A stretch of 64,000 nucleotides of DNA from Sorghum bicolor (taxonomy: Eukaryota; Streptophyta; Magnoliopsida; Poales; Poaceae): NCBI RefSeq assembly GCF_000003195.3, contig NC_012871.2, positions 20,838,658 through 20,902,657 of the forward strand, written 5' to 3'. This document shows positions 1 to 10,670 of the stretch, piece by piece. How positions within the stretch are numbered: the stretch's first letter is position 1; every line of letters starts with the position of its first letter. The notes beneath the pieces are model-generated. The model made no database searches. It worked only from the letters and a program-made list of their open reading frames with translations, and had not been told where the DNA came from. The translations under genes and the position numbers were made by a program.

Positions 1-1258
1 GAGGAAAGCTGGTTGTCACCAGGACTCGATGGCCGTCGAAGTAGTGCTTCAGTTTTCTTGACGTTATCAGGATGGCGTATATAAGCTTCTGTATTTGTGG
101 GTACCTGGCCTTGGATTCGTTTAAAACTTCGCTTATGAAGTAAACGGGTCTCTGGACCTTGAAGACGTGACCTGGTTCATCTCGCTCGACCACTATTGCC
201 GTGGAAACAACCCTGTCGGTTGCAGCAATGTAAAGGAGCAGGTCTTCATTGGGCTGAGGCGCTGTGAGGACAGGCGGTGAAGTGAGGAAGATCTTAAGCT
301 AAGTGAACGCAGCGTTGGCTTCTTCGGTCCAGGAGAATTTTTCTGACGCTTTCAATAGTTTGAAGAAAGGGAGGCCTTTTTCTCCCAGCCTTGAGATGAA
401 ACGACTGAGGGCGGCCATGCACCCGGTTAGCTTCTGAATATCCTTGACGTTCTTCGGTGGTCGCATGTCGAGTACGGCTTTGACTTTTGAAGGGTTTGGT
501 CGTATGCCGTCGCAACTGACGACGTTGCCGAGCAGTAGACCGGAAGGAACGCCGAAGATGCATTTCTTGGGGTTGAGCTTCCACTTGTACCTATTGAGTG
601 CCTTGAAGGTTCGGTCTAAGTTGTCGATTAGGGTGCTCGCGTCCCTTGTTTTTACGACCACGTCGTCCACATAGGCCTCGACGAGGTCATCGCGAATCTC
701 GTCGTGGAGGCATTGCTGGATGGCCCTTTGATAAGTGGCCCCGGCGTTTTTAAGTCCGAAAGACATGGTAGTGTAACAGTATGCGCCGAAGGGTGTGATG
801 AAGGATGTTTTGATCTGATCTTCTTCCTTTAACGAGATCTGGTGATAACCAGAGTAGCAATCTAGAAAGGAGAGGAGTTCGCATCCGGCCGTTGAGTCGA
901 CCACCTCGTCGATGCGAGGAAGACCAAAAGGATCTTTAGGACAGTGCTTGTTGAGATCGGTGTAATCAACGCACATTCTCCATTCATTATTCTTTTTGCG
1001 TACAAGAACCGGATTGGCGAGCCAATCGGGATGATACACCTCTTTTATGAATCCGGCTGCTAGAAGCCGTGTTATTTCTGTCCTAATAGCCTCCTTTTTG
1101 TCACGAGCGAACCGTCGCAGTTTTTGCTTGATTGGTCTTGCGATCTTCGAGACGTTTAAGGAGTGCTCGATCAGGTTTCGTGGGACACCGGGCATGTCTG
1201 CGGGTTTCCATGCGAAAACGCTCACGTTGTCCCTTAGAAACCTGACGAGCGCGTCTTC
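1..1258 (-). pseudogene. Tat element 1 pol fragment: reverse transcriptase and start of RNase H
   Basis: This is the continuation of gag-protease in the same frame, just after a TAG (1259-1261). It starts with the pre-RT motif FAWKPADMPGVPR. Next come MCVDYTDLN, the STAGCELLSFLD block, FITPFGAY, the catalytic YVDD box and the connection region. RNase H starts near 300. A second in-frame TAG at 299-301 breaks the frame between the connection and RNase H, and RNase H-like wording ([10 protein letters not shown]) continues below it to the window edge. The enzyme would copy element RNA into DNA in the cytoplasmic particle. With the TAG at 299 this copy is probably dead, though the part outside the window is unseen. 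Confidence 0.88.
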
Positions 1259-4200
1259 CTATTTTGGATCCAGGTTAGCCCCGATGAGGGCTGTCTTCTC
1301 GGGGTTGCCTTCGACCAGCTGCACTTCTTTGTACTCCTTGGATTTCGAATTCTTTCTGGCTGTCTCCTGTTCGGGTAATCGGAGCTGGTCGGGGGGCAGC
1401 TGTGCGGCTTGGGTTGCTGTTTCCGCCATGCCGATTGAGAGGTCAATTGCCTCGGTGATCTTGAAACTTTCTTCTTCGCAGGTGTACGCAGTGTAGACGT
1501 TGCCTCTGATGGTCAGGACGCCCTTCTCCGTGGGCATCTTAAGCACCAGGTATGAGTAGTGCGGGACTGCCATGAACTTTGTCAGCGATGGGCGGCCCAG
1601 TATGGCGTGGTAGGTCCCGTCGAAGTCCGCGACTACGAAGTTGATGAACTCCGTCCGGAAGTGATCGGGTGTGCCGAATTGGACAGGCAATGTTATCTGT
1701 CCGAGGGGCACCGAACTTTGACCTGGCAAAACCCCCCAGAATTGGGCGTCGTAAGGTTTTAGTTGCGCCGGTGATATCTTGAGGGCGGGCAGGCTGTTGC
1801 GGAAGAGGATGTCGATGGAGCTTCCCCCGTCCACGAGCACGCGCTCGAATCTGATGCTATTGATGCAGGGATCAAGAATCAGTGGGAAACGACCCGGCTC
1901 TGGGATAGCGGCCCACTGGTCCTTCCTGCTGAACGCGATCTCCCTGTGGGACCAGGCGGGGAATTTCGGATCTGCGATCAGCCCGTCCGTGCTGTCTATG
2001 TTGAGGCAGGCTCTCTTTAACAGCTTTCTTTCTCGCTTGGACTCAGTGGAGACCTTGCCCCCGAAAATGGAGTGAACCACGTCGGTAGGGCTGACGTATT
2101 GGTGTCGGGGGTCCCTGTCTTGGTCCTCATCCTCATCTTCGTGGTCGTGCCCGTCGCGTTTGCTACTTTTCTTGGCGGTGTCTTCTTGGGCGGCCCGCCG
2201 TGTATAGATACTTTTGAGGACGCGGCACTCTTCCATGGTATGGTTAGACTTTGGGTGTAGCTGGCACGGTCCCTTCAACGTTTTGTTGTAGTCGTCTTGG
2301 TAGTCCCGTTGTCCATTGGGACGTTTGACCGTGTTTACTTCGTGGTCGTATTCGCGAGGGCGCTTTCCTCTGAAGTCGTCGCGGCTGTCGCACCGCCGAT
2401 CCCAACCCTCTCGGTGATCGCGGTTGTCGGAGCGGCGATGATTTCTGTTGTCGTAGCGACCACGACCGTCATCTCGCCGGGAGGGCTGGTCGGGGCCTCT
2501 CGCATCGTCTCGGATTAGTTTTTCTGCGTCATCAGCATCGGCGTAATTTTTAGCCGTGGCGAGGAGCTCTGCTACCGTTGATGGGCGCTTACGCAATAGC
2601 TTGTTCCTCAGCGCTTCATGGAAACGCAAACCCTTGATAAAGGCTGATATGGCCTCGTCATGAGAAATCTTCGGGATTTTGAGGCGCATATCCGAGAATC
2701 GTCGGATGTAATCGCGCAGAGGTTCATTCTTCCTGTCTCTTATCCTTTCAAGGACATACTTGTTTCCGGGCTGCTCGCATGTGGCGATGAAGTTGTCGAT
2801 GAAAGCCTGTCGTAGCTCTTCCCAAGAGTCGAAGGAGTCCTCGGGCAAGCCGAGAAGCCACTGATGACCAGCCTGGTCGAGGACTACGGGGAAGTAATTA
2901 GCCATGACGTGCTCATCTCCTGCCGCTGATCGGACGGCGATTTCATAGAGAGTGATCCAGTTCTCTGGATTTTCCTTGCCGTCGTATTTTTTAAGTTTTT
3001 CGAGCTTGAAATTGCGGGGCCACACGACCTGGCGGAGGTGTGAGGAGAACTGCCTTAGGCCCGGAGGACCGTGGGTCGCGTCGTACTCGATGCGGCGCAG
3101 GTTTTCGTGGACTGCTCTTTCTGCGGCGCGCCTGTTGATGCGGTCCCGGGCATCTTTGGGAGGGATGTTGTGGCGGAGATCCCTGTGTTGATCTTCTTCT
3201 TCTTGGCCGCGTACGCGGTCCCGCTGGCGGTGGCCATCGGCGTCCCGACCACCATCATCGCGCCGTGAGTCCCCTCGACGGTTGTCGGGGGAGCGGCTGC
3301 GGCGACGCCTGCTGGGTGAGGCCCGGCTACGATGAGTCTGGTCGGAGGCGGCTTCCGTATAAGAGGCGTCCTGGACTCTCTTGAGCAGAGTGGCTGTCTG
3401 TCCCATTGCGGCGATCAGGTGTGCTCGGATACTGGTCCGGACTCCCCGGCATTCGGGGGTGTCAGGAAGCCGATCCAGATTGGCCATGGCGACAGCCACG
3501 TTGGCGCTTGGCGTTTTGTAGACCGGCTGGTCCCCGACCATGTCGAAGGCATCGTTGAGGTTGCCTGGTGGCGTCTGTTGTTGCTCGTCCGCACGCCGTC
3601 GGGCGCGCTCGGCGTTACGCTGTTCGCGGAGTTGCCTCTGGTCGTCTGTTTCTCCGTCAACGGCTGCTTCGTCGGCGCTGACATTGAATACAATATCCCC
3701 TCGCCGGGGGGGGAATATCGGGAATCGGTCGAAACCCGGAGGGTGTGAAGGAAAATCCAGGTCGTAGTCCTCGTCTTCGGTGTTCACAACCTCGGTGGGA
3801 ACGGAGCCGGTGCTTGAGTTGGTGCTGGAAACCTGGCCGTCCCGTAGCTCTCGGATGGTCACCATGTTGACATGGTGACGATTGTTCCTTGTCGGCGACC
3901 AGCCCGCTTTGCTGAAAACGGATTGGACATGCTGTGAATAAACAGAGGCCGAGTTGTTCAGGCCGCAAGGATAGTCTTCCTTTTTGAGCTCGACGGATCG
4001 TCCTGAGGGGGTTGAGGTTATCGTCAGGGACGTTCCCAGCCGTTCGTGTGTGGTGACACGAGTTGGCCGGCGGAATTTCGAAGAATCCGCTCGAGCAGCT
4101 TGGTCGGGCCGGCGCAGAACTCCATCTATTAGTTGGGAGACTTCGAATAGCTTGGAGTCAGCGCGATCGAGCGCTTGGAGGAGGTCCGAGCAGTCGATCT

Positions 4201-4402
4201 CCCTTCCCTTGTAGAGCGGGAACGGTGGTCGGGAGCTTGGTGTCGTCACGCGTGTGGTCGGAGACGGCGTGATCTCAGATTGGATCTGGATCTCTTTCGG
4301 AACCGTGGTCGCGAAACCGCCGCTGCACGTCGTCCACGTGATCTGGCCGACGGTGAACGTGAGGCCTTCGGGCACGGTCGCGGAAGCTGGGATCGTGACC
4401 AT
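1259..4402 (-). CDS. Tat element 1 Gag-protease polyprotein
   Basis: This 1047-codon open frame is uninterrupted. I start it at the ATG reading MVTIPAS; the frame can be extended to 4450 only through the primer binding site using GTG. The N-terminal third is charged and low in complexity. A retrotransposon Gag core follows (YDGKENPENWITLYEIA, then the LRDYIRRFSDMR region). An Arg/Asp-rich stretch comes next, then a zinc-knuckle-like motif C-x2-H-x4-H-x4-C where retroviral knuckles have C-x2-C. The protease is C-terminal with active-site wording VDGGSS, Asp-Gly-Gly rather than the usual Asp-Thr/Ser-Gly. The frame ends at Leu-Asp-Pro-Lys then TAG, and pol follows in the same frame. Confidence 0.9.
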   Translation of the reverse strand: MVTIPASATVPEGLTFTVGQITWTTCSGGFATTVPKEIQIQSEITPSPTTRVTTPSSRPPFPLYKGREIDCSDLLQALDRADSKLFEVSQLIDGVLRRPDQAARADSSKFRRPTRVTTHERLGTSLTITSTPSGRSVELKKEDYPCGLNNSASVYSQHVQSVFSKAGWSPTRNNRHHVNMVTIRELRDGQVSSTNSSTGSVPTEVVNTEDEDYDLDFPSHPPGFDRFPIFPPRRGDIVFNVSADEAAVDGETDDQRQLREQRNAERARRRADEQQQTPPGNLNDAFDMVGDQPVYKTPSANVAVAMANLDRLPDTPECRGVRTSIRAHLIAAMGQTATLLKRVQDASYTEAASDQTHRSRASPSRRRRSRSPDNRRGDSRRDDGGRDADGHRQRDRVRGQEEEDQHRDLRHNIPPKDARDRINRRAAERAVHENLRRIEYDATHGPPGLRQFSSHLRQVVWPRNFKLEKLKKYDGKENPENWITLYEIAVRSAAGDEHVMANYFPVVLDQAGHQWLLGLPEDSFDSWEELRQAFIDNFIATCEQPGNKYVLERIRDRKNEPLRDYIRRFSDMRLKIPKISHDEAISAFIKGLRFHEALRNKLLRKRPSTVAELLATAKNYADADDAEKLIRDDARGPDQPSRRDDGRGRYDNRNHRRSDNRDHREGWDRRCDSRDDFRGKRPREYDHEVNTVKRPNGQRDYQDDYNKTLKGPCQLHPKSNHTMEECRVLKSIYTRRAAQEDTAKKSSKRDGHDHEDEDEDQDRDPRHQYVSPTDVVHSIFGGKVSTESKRERKLLKRACLNIDSTDGLIADPKFPAWSHREIAFSRKDQWAAIPEPGRFPLILDPCINSIRFERVLVDGGSSIDILFRNSLPALKISPAQLKPYDAQFWGVLPGQSSVPLGQITLPVQFGTPDHFRTEFINFVVADFDGTYHAILGRPSLTKFMAVPHYSYLVLKMPTEKGVLTIRGNVYTAYTCEEESFKITEAIDLSIGMAETATQAAQLPPDQLRLPEQETARKNSKSKEYKEVQLVEGNPEKTALIGANLDPK

Positions 4403-4431
4403 CTTGTTCGCCGGAAAAGTTGCATGCACAC

Positions 4432-4449
4432 CCCCTACCTGGCGCGCCA
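4432..4449 (-). other. Primer binding site of Tat element 1
   Basis: The minus strand reads TGGCGCGCCAGGTAGGGG one base inside the LTR. The same 18 bases occur just inside the 5-prime LTR of the second Tat element at 35,961-35,978. This ties the two elements to one lineage. I do not name the primer tRNA from sequence alone. Confidence 0.85.
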
Positions 4450-4450
4450 C

Positions 4451-4911
4451 TGTCGACGAAAGCTAGTCGGCAGTCTACCTTGGGGTATACCCACGGTAGT
4501 AGTTTATCGGTAGACGGTGCGCAAACTACGAACTCGATGGTGACGCAAGACACGGACAAGCTTTTTATCCAGGTTCGGCCGCCGAGTTGGCGTAATACCT
4601 ACGTCCTGCGTCTGATTGTATTGATTTGTGCTGAGAGAATATGATGTGTCCTAGGGGGGTCCCTTGCCCCTCCTTATATAGTCTGGAGGGCAGGGTTACA
4701 GATCTAGGAACTAATCCTAGTCGGTTACAATTACCATAGATAATTCGATATCAATTCCTATTCTAACCGACTAGAATCCTGCTTGATCTCCACATCTTGT
4801 TTCCTTGCACGAAACTCGGGCTGTCGGATCAAGCCTTGAACTCGTCTCGTAGTGGGCCAAGCTTCCTGGCTGAAGTCTAGCCGTAAGGGTATAGGGGTTT
4901 ATACCCCCACA
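4451..4911 (-). repeat. 5-prime LTR of Tat element 1 (461 bp)
   Basis: On the minus strand it starts TGTGGGGGTATAAACCCC and ends CGTCGACA, the TG...CA pattern of LTRs. It abuts the primer binding site. A TATATAAGG box lies at 4672-4680 on the minus strand, giving an LTR promoter directed into the element. Only one LTR is in the window, so identity between LTRs cannot be measured. Confidence 0.9.
4672..4680 (-). promoter_or_regulatory. TATA box of the Tat element 1 LTR
   Basis: The minus strand reads TATATAAGG inside the LTR, about 220 bp before the LTR inner edge. It is placed and oriented to transcribe the element. Confidence 0.6.
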
Positions 4912-5389
4912 AGTGCTCACTGCGGTACTCCACTGAGAACATGCCATGTCCCAGCTGCTGGTCAAGGAGACGCTTCAGCTCGCTGTGGAAGAAACACTCT
5001 CCACCATCCCTGGTGCAGACTGTCACAATCCACCCATCATCAGCAGCAAAAAGTCCATCTTGACCTCCAGGTCCTCCAGGTCCTCCGGGTCCTCCAGGTC
5101 CTCCAGGGGCATCCTCATCATCATCATCCTCATCATCATCATCCATGTCATCATCACCGAAGGGATCATCTCCTCCATGTGCCCAGCAAGGCGCCCTTCC
5201 ATGCACCACCAGAGCTTGAGGTGGTTGCTGTCCTTCATAGGGTTCCGCGTCTTGGAGGTTAGCACCGTCATCAAGATGCTGGTTAGGCTGGAACACGATG
5301 TTATCCACGCGACCAGTCAACGAGAACTCCACAGCTTGAACGGGGCGGAAACGAATAACGCTCTTGCGGCAGGTCAGGTGGCGAGTCAT
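4912..5389 (-). CDS. Truncated ORF with acidic and Gly-Gly-Pro repeats (element internal region)
   Basis: The frame starts at ATG 5389-5387 and is cut at the Tat junction; its last residues before a stop at 4877 come from the inserted LTR. About 160 residues remain. They comprise a basic N-terminal segment (TCRKSVIRFRPVQAVEF), a middle with DAEPYEGQQPP, a run of Asp/Glu with Met, then about five Gly-Gly-Pro repeats and a C-terminal segment with WIVTVCTRDG. I do not recognise a domain. The repeat section is an expanded low-complexity tract in DNA (5060-5150: a 9-bp unit, then CAT/CTC triplets). It may be a gag-position ORF of the host element, but this is unproven. Confidence 0.45.
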
Positions 5390-5973
5390 CTACTTATGCA
5401 TAAGATCATAGACATGCGGGAAACGGTTAATAGATCATGACAATGATGGATAAATGAATAACATAAATGAAGGTAAAAGTGTATGTGTAATGAGGATGAA
5501 CCAAGATTGTACAATGGATGGACAATATGAACTTTGGTGGTATTTATGGTAAGATATAAAAGCAAGTAATGAAGGTATAAAGTGAAAACAAGGTAATGAA
5601 ATTTATTGTCAAGGCAGAAATAAAACATAACTCAAGTAATAAATGAAAAACAAGGAACAAGAAGGTAATATGAGTAGAATGATAATAAATGACAAGGTAT
5701 AAAAGAAAGGTTGAAATAACAAGTAGTAAAAGTTGAAACAAAAATATAAATGCAATATGAGAAATAGAAAATAATAAATGATAACAAGGTAATAAATGCA
5801 AGAAATAAGTGAATAAACTGAACTGTTAGTAAAAGTAAGTAGATAAGGCTAATAGATAAAGTCTAATGAGACAGGTTAGTAAGGTAGTTAATAGATCCAA
5901 TGGTGTATTCCACCCAAAAGGGACAATCTAAACGCCTGTTTCTAACTAGGCTGCGTGATCCTACGGTCAACAC
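5390..5973 (-). other. AT-rich leader of the Met-primed element
   Basis: Between the primer site and the ORF the DNA is very AT-rich, with many short repeats of the type AAATGA/ACAAGGTA. I see no credible gene on either strand. The short frames present are low-complexity artefacts. Confidence 0.6.
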
Positions 5974-5986
5974 GGCTTTGGTACCA
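5974..5986 (-). other. Primer binding site, initiator-Met type (diverged)
   Basis: The minus strand reads TGGTACCAAAGCC four bases inside the LTR. The plant initiator-Met primer site is TGGTATCAGAGCC, so this differs at two positions. Its place right after an LTR end in CA supports the call. Confidence 0.75.
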
Positions 5987-5990
5987 CTTC

Positions 5991-8981
5991 TGTCACACCC
6001 GGATGTAAAAGAGCATTCGGGTGCCAAATCACATGTGCGCCAGGATCTCAAATTCACGCACATGGACCGACATCATCAATGGTACAAAACACAGTGTTCA
6101 AACGAATTACATAAATGAGAGTAAAAGTACCATTATTACAAGCCAAATGTTTATCAAAGTGCGGAGGGGAAGCATAAACTAAACTGTTCCATAAGTAAAG
6201 GGAAAACTAAACGCCGACGTAGCAGGACCACCTTGCCACAGGAAGGTCGACGGTAGAACCACACGAGCCTAACAACCAGGAGACTCAGGGTAGTCCTCAG
6301 GGAAATCGCAATTGTACTCCTGATCGTCCGAGCAACCTTTAATGATTATAGCAAGGGTGAGCTCATGTCGAACTCAGCAAGCACAGACGGAAAGTAATGA
6401 CATGCAAGGCTTAAAACAAGGTAAAGCTGACTTGGTTTGACTGCGGTAGCATTTTAGTTGATCGCTTCTAATTATAACAATTACTAGAACAACCTATTAC
6501 TAAATATGAGTAGCATAAACCCAACCCTTAATTAGTGTAAGTAGTAATTAGCATCTTTTAAAAGACTATCCTAATTATTATAGTAATCCAGGGATTAACC
6601 CCAATTATTACCACAGGATAGCAATCCTGCCATCACGGAATAGCCATTCCGCCAAAACACGAGGTAGCAACCTCGCCAAGGTCCATCTCCAAGTAACCAG
6701 TGAATCCAATTTGCTCATCAAGTGAGGGTCTGGGCCGCTCGTGACCGTGACACGGCTGATATATCAGTTTTACACTCTGCAGAGGTGTGCACGTTCACTC
6801 CAAGTCGTGATTCCCATTTGCCCGGGGTCGCGACTCCCCAAAACACTTCCAAGGTGAGCAGGCAGGGTCTCACTACGAGACCTTTCACAGGGTCCAACTA
6901 ATAGGATGCCACTCGCAAGTTTTTGCCGGGGCGCTCGGCAGTCGATACCCATAGCCATGGCGTACCGATCAACCGACAACTTAATATTCATTACCCAAGT
7001 TACTTCCTCACGCCTACCCGGAAAGTAACACCCTACTAGTGGAGGTCCTGCTAATTAGTCAAGCCAGAGCCATATAGCTTGGAGCTGCACTGTAAGTCCC
7101 AGGGGGCCGCTCCCTGACTAAGTCCTTACGGAGAGCAGAGACGGGTACGCCCGGCAAACCGGACCACCAACGGTACCCGCTCCCCCTGTCACCACCATCA
7201 TCACGATGCTCATAAGCATCCAACATCGCCATCACCGCAGTGACCAAAGATTCAGCACAATTTAAGCATCAAGTTGAGTAGAGACTAATACTTGTTTAGG
7301 CATGTGTATAAGATGAGTAGAGCAGCTAAGCAAACCTAGTATAGCCTAGTCTACCCAAATACATAACCCCAGGTGAGCAAGGAATAATAAGTAAAGCTAG
7401 TCATGTCCTTAGGGTTTGCATTCATTGGACACATGCATATAAAGTAAATGACATTTAATGAGTAGGTTCAAAATGATCAAACGGTGTCTGCACTTGCCTT
7501 GATCGAAGTCGGGTTGCTCGAATTCAGCGGGATCCTGTACCTCTTCCTTCACGAACGTCTCGTTGGCTATACGCGACAATCATCAATCATAGGAACAATA
7601 CATGCAAGCAAACAAACTTAATCAGAAACAGTACACCAAAGCATGCGGAAACAAAAAGCAACTGCATTACTGTATTCTACTCGACGAAACGAAACCATAG
7701 CGACCAGAATCACCTAAATCGGAGTTACGATGCAAAAGTTATGGCTAAAACAAGTTGAATGGCATTTCTGTAGATAAACTGAACTATTTTTCGTAATTAA
7801 AACTAATTAAAAACTGAATTAAAACTCATTTTGGACTAAATAAATAAATTCTAACCGAGCCAGGGGTTAAACTGCGAAAACTAAGGGCATAAACATAATT
7901 ATTTTAAACTGCATAGGATAGCGGGTTAATTTTAAATAAAAACAGGGGCCTTTTTGCAAAACGTGCAGGGGCGCGCGTGGGTGCTGGCCGGCTCGGCCAC
8001 GTGGCGGCTCGGGAGTGGCCGGTCCACGGCACTGTGCTGTAGACCGGGGCGCGGGGGGGACAGGCCGCGGTCCATGGTGGACCGCGCCTGCGGAGCGGCG
8101 GGGGGCGGCCTCCTGGACCCGGTCCAGTGGACCGGCCGCACGGGGGCGCAGGGCCGCGGTCCACGGTGGACCGCGCGCCAGTGCGGAGCGCAGGGGCGGC
8201 CGACGGCGGCGGTGGCGCCATTGGCGCCGCCCGGAGCTTCGGCGGCGGTGCTGCAGGGCACGGGGGAGCGTGCCGAGGGCACGGGCGGGGTCGGCGCGTC
8301 ACGACGAGCGCGATGGCGAGCTCACCTCCGCGAAACGACGAAGTCAAAGAGAAGCCCGACGGCGGCGGTTTCGGCGGCGGCGGCGCGAGCTTGGCGAGAA
8401 CGGCGGCGGCGCGGATTTCGAAGCTAGGGTTTAGGGGCGCGTGCGGGCGAGGCCGAGGCCTTAAATAGGACGGTGGTCCCGGGGTCCTCGAAACGCGAGC
8501 GGGCGCGGAAGCCGGAGTCGGTTGCGGCCGAATCCGTTCCGGCCGGAGGAGGAAGACGGCGGGTGGGTCCCACCCGCGGGGCCCACACGTCAGCGGCAGG
8601 GGCTGGCCGCAAGGGGAGAGGAGCGGGGCCGGCTGCTGCCGTGCGGCTTGGGTCGCGGCCCACTTGGGCACGAGGGGAGAGGGGAGGGGTGCGGGGGGTG
8701 CTGGGCCGAGAATCGGCCCAGGTGAGAGCTCTCCCTTTTTTTTTCACAGATTTCTTCTATTTAACTCTTTCTCCAAAACAAAACAAAACAAGCGCAAACA
8801 AATAAAATCAAGCAAAAATTATGTTGCAGCATGAGTGCAAAAAATCAAACACGTTTCTACCTTATATTTTATTTTAATTAATTTTGTAAATTATTTAATA
8901 ATTCTCCAAAAATTCAAACTAAGCCAAAATTAAATCAAATTTAAACTAAATTTGAAATTCAAAAATTTGGAGTGTTATACA
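5991..8981 (-). repeat. 5-prime LTR of the Met-primed element (2991 bp)
   Basis: The plus-strand edges are TGTCACACCC at 5991 and GTGTTATACA at 8981, so the element reads on the minus strand. The upstream part (8740-8980) is AT-rich. The centre (7950-8740) is extremely GC- and CpG-rich, with a cluster of short palindromes around GGTCCA/TGGACC (8010-8175). A TATTTAAGG box on the minus strand near 8459-8467 could be the promoter. The long frames in the GC-rich part on both strands are composition artefacts, not genes. Confidence 0.8.
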
Positions 8982-9331
8982 TACTCCTTGCAATCTGCTA
9001 AGTGCACAGCTTCATTCGCTAGGTGTAGAGATCCTTCATCAAACATCTCCCTCAACATATATGGAAACAACTCCTTGAATCTAATGTTCAATCATATGGG
9101 TTGTACCTGGTTGATTAACGGTAAGTACATCACTTTCATCCTCACATGCCACTAATGCTCCTCCTTTCCTAGTCTTCAAACTTATATATTCCTTTATCAT
9201 GTGACCCTCCTTCAGATAGATAGCATGTACATTGTCCCTTTCTCTTGCCTTAATTTCTTATTCCCATTATTCTTGACTTTTCCTGCTCCACCTCAAACAA
9301 TCAAAGCTTGATAACCTGAGAATAAAGATTC

Positions 9332-9532
9332 TTATGGCTTATTCAAGGACTCCACCTCTAATAGGTATGCAGTTGTCTCGTTGAAGTTGAGAGTGTATTT
9401 TACAAGAATACTCATCACCAACTGCTCCCACGATGGTGGTAAGGATGAACCTAGTATGACAACCTTATCGTTCTCCTCAATTTTCTCATCTGCATTAATT
9501 AACCAGCTGCTTGACAAGCTCATTGAAGACAT
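9332..9532 (-). pseudogene. Ty1/copia gag fragment
   Basis: This is the longest surviving open piece of the copia gag. It carries the region that reads VVILGSSLPPSWEQLV, matching the conserved SLP-x-SYE-type motif of copia gag proteins. Flanking gag sequence on both sides is recognisable only across frameshifts, so no functional product is expected. Confidence 0.7.
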
Positions 9533-9960
9533 TTAGATGGTCGACGAATCATGTACCTTCCTCCATGTGTAATTTGATAGTTGACGCTTTAGTACCCACA
9601 ATTTGTCAACGATTTTGCCACACACAACTCTTCCACACTCTTCCATAATTTCTTCATTGAATTCTCCTTGATTACCATGCACTTCGCCTCATAGGAGGGA
9701 CATAGTCAAATTGTTCTAATAGCCTTCCAGTACATCACCTTTCATTCTTCAATAGTTGTATTGTCCGTCTTGGTGCCATGAAGAGCATCAATCAATCCTT
9801 GTTAGACAAGAACATCTTGTACCACGTATTGCCACACACTAAATTTTTCTTTGCCATCAAATTTCACAACTTGATTCCACATCCATGACATTGTCTTAAT
9901 TTCATGCTTTTTAGCCCTGTCAATCTTCTCACAAAATCAAATCAATCTGACCTTGGTTAT

Positions 9961-9971
9961 CTCTGATACCA
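9961..9971 (-). other. Primer binding site, initiator-Met type (perfect over 11 nt)
   Basis: The minus strand reads TGGTATCAGAG, two bases after the LTR end. It confirms the orientation and the boundary of the copia LTR. Confidence 0.85.
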
Positions 9972-9973
9972 CT

Positions 9974-10549
9974 TGTTACAATCTAATACCCCTAGTTATG
10001 CACAACCTCAAATCTTTCAAAGGATGTTGCGAGTATGTCACAAGCTTGCACCGTATTAAGAACGATATAGTCGAATCACGTAGAAAATCCTAGACGATGA
10101 TACTAAAGCAACCGTGACATGGTATTATGATTTTGGCAAAGCCGACCACAAACTCTATTAGCACTACTCTTAAAAAGTGCAATTGATTGTAGCTCTCGCA
10201 CAACCCTACTTGACCCTATATGACCCTCAGATTCTTGCCCTATACAAGATTCTAGTGTAACAGAACTTCTAGACTAATCCTCTTGAGCACTCCTAGTTGA
10301 TCCTTACAAGCCTTAGATAAGACCCTTTTGTGTTAGCTTGGTGATGCCTATTGCTCTCTACCTCTTGTTTATATACTCCCCTTCAAGGCCCCCATACATG
10401 CAAGTAGGAGTCCTACTCCTAGTAGGATTCTACACTTAAGAGTAAAACTAGAATACCTAATTGCACACCTCTCTTGAGTCCTACTACAAGTAGGATTTGA
10501 GTCACCAAGAGGTTATTGCGAGCCAAAGCTAGAGGAAGAAACAAAAATC
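9974..10549 (-). repeat. 5-prime LTR of the copia element (outer end approximate)
   Basis: The inner edge (plus strand TGTTACAATC at 9974) adjoins the primer site. A TATATAAAC box on the minus strand lies at 10,367-10,375. The outer end near 10,549 is a guess from a CA dinucleotide; no second LTR or target duplication is available. Confidence 0.6.
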
Positions 10550-10670
10550 ATAACTCCTCCTCAGACGTTTGGTATAGTTCTTCTGGCTCTTTTACCGAAG
10601 TTGTTGTTGCTGAAGTTGGAGTCAGGACAAACATCCCCTTATTTTGAGACATAGGGAATACTCCCTCTGT

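Larger units (their letters stand above)
1..4911 (-). mobile_element. Tat-lineage Ty3/gypsy retrotransposon, partial (runs off the left edge)
   Basis: Read on the minus strand, the order is 5-prime LTR (4911-4451), an 18-nt primer binding site, gag-protease, then reverse transcriptase and the start of RNase H at the window edge. The reverse transcriptase has the block wording of the plant Tat lineage (STAGCELLSFLD, then YVDD). The remaining pol and the 3-prime LTR lie outside the window. The LTR outer edge at 4911/4912 interrupts the internal region of another element, so this is the youngest of three nested insertions here. The left target-site copy cannot be checked; the right one would be AGTGC (4912-4916). 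Confidence 0.93.
4912..8981 (-). mobile_element. Met-tRNA-primed LTR retrotransposon, interrupted by Tat element 1
   Basis: On the minus strand there is a 3-kb LTR (8981-5991), then a diverged initiator-Met primer site, an AT-rich leader, and an ORF cut at 4912 by the Tat insertion. The internal region and second LTR presumably resume on the far side of the Tat element, outside the window. The very long GC-rich LTR with a start like TGTATAACACTCC and an end like GGGTGTGACA resembles grass gypsy chromovirus (Del/Tekay-type) LTRs. No pol is visible here to confirm the superfamily. Confidence 0.8.
8982..10549 (-). mobile_element. Decayed Ty1/copia element: gag remnant and 5-prime LTR
   Basis: On the minus strand an LTR (about 10,549 to 9974) is followed by a perfect initiator-Met primer site and then a broken copia gag. 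Gag wording includes VKFDGKEKFSVWQ near 9880, LVQQGL, LPPSWEQLVMSI near 9440, and a decayed zinc knuckle (KEGHMIKEY-like) near 9200. Stops and frameshifts are many. The left side is cut at 8981 by the Met-primed LTR element, so this was the first insertion of the nest. Confidence 0.75.

Noticed and set aside
7904..8671. Long open frame (255 codons) on the minus strand with Pro/Ala/Arg-rich product
   Set aside because: It lies in the GC-rich centre of a retrotransposon LTR; frames are open on several frames and both strands by composition, and no domain is visible.
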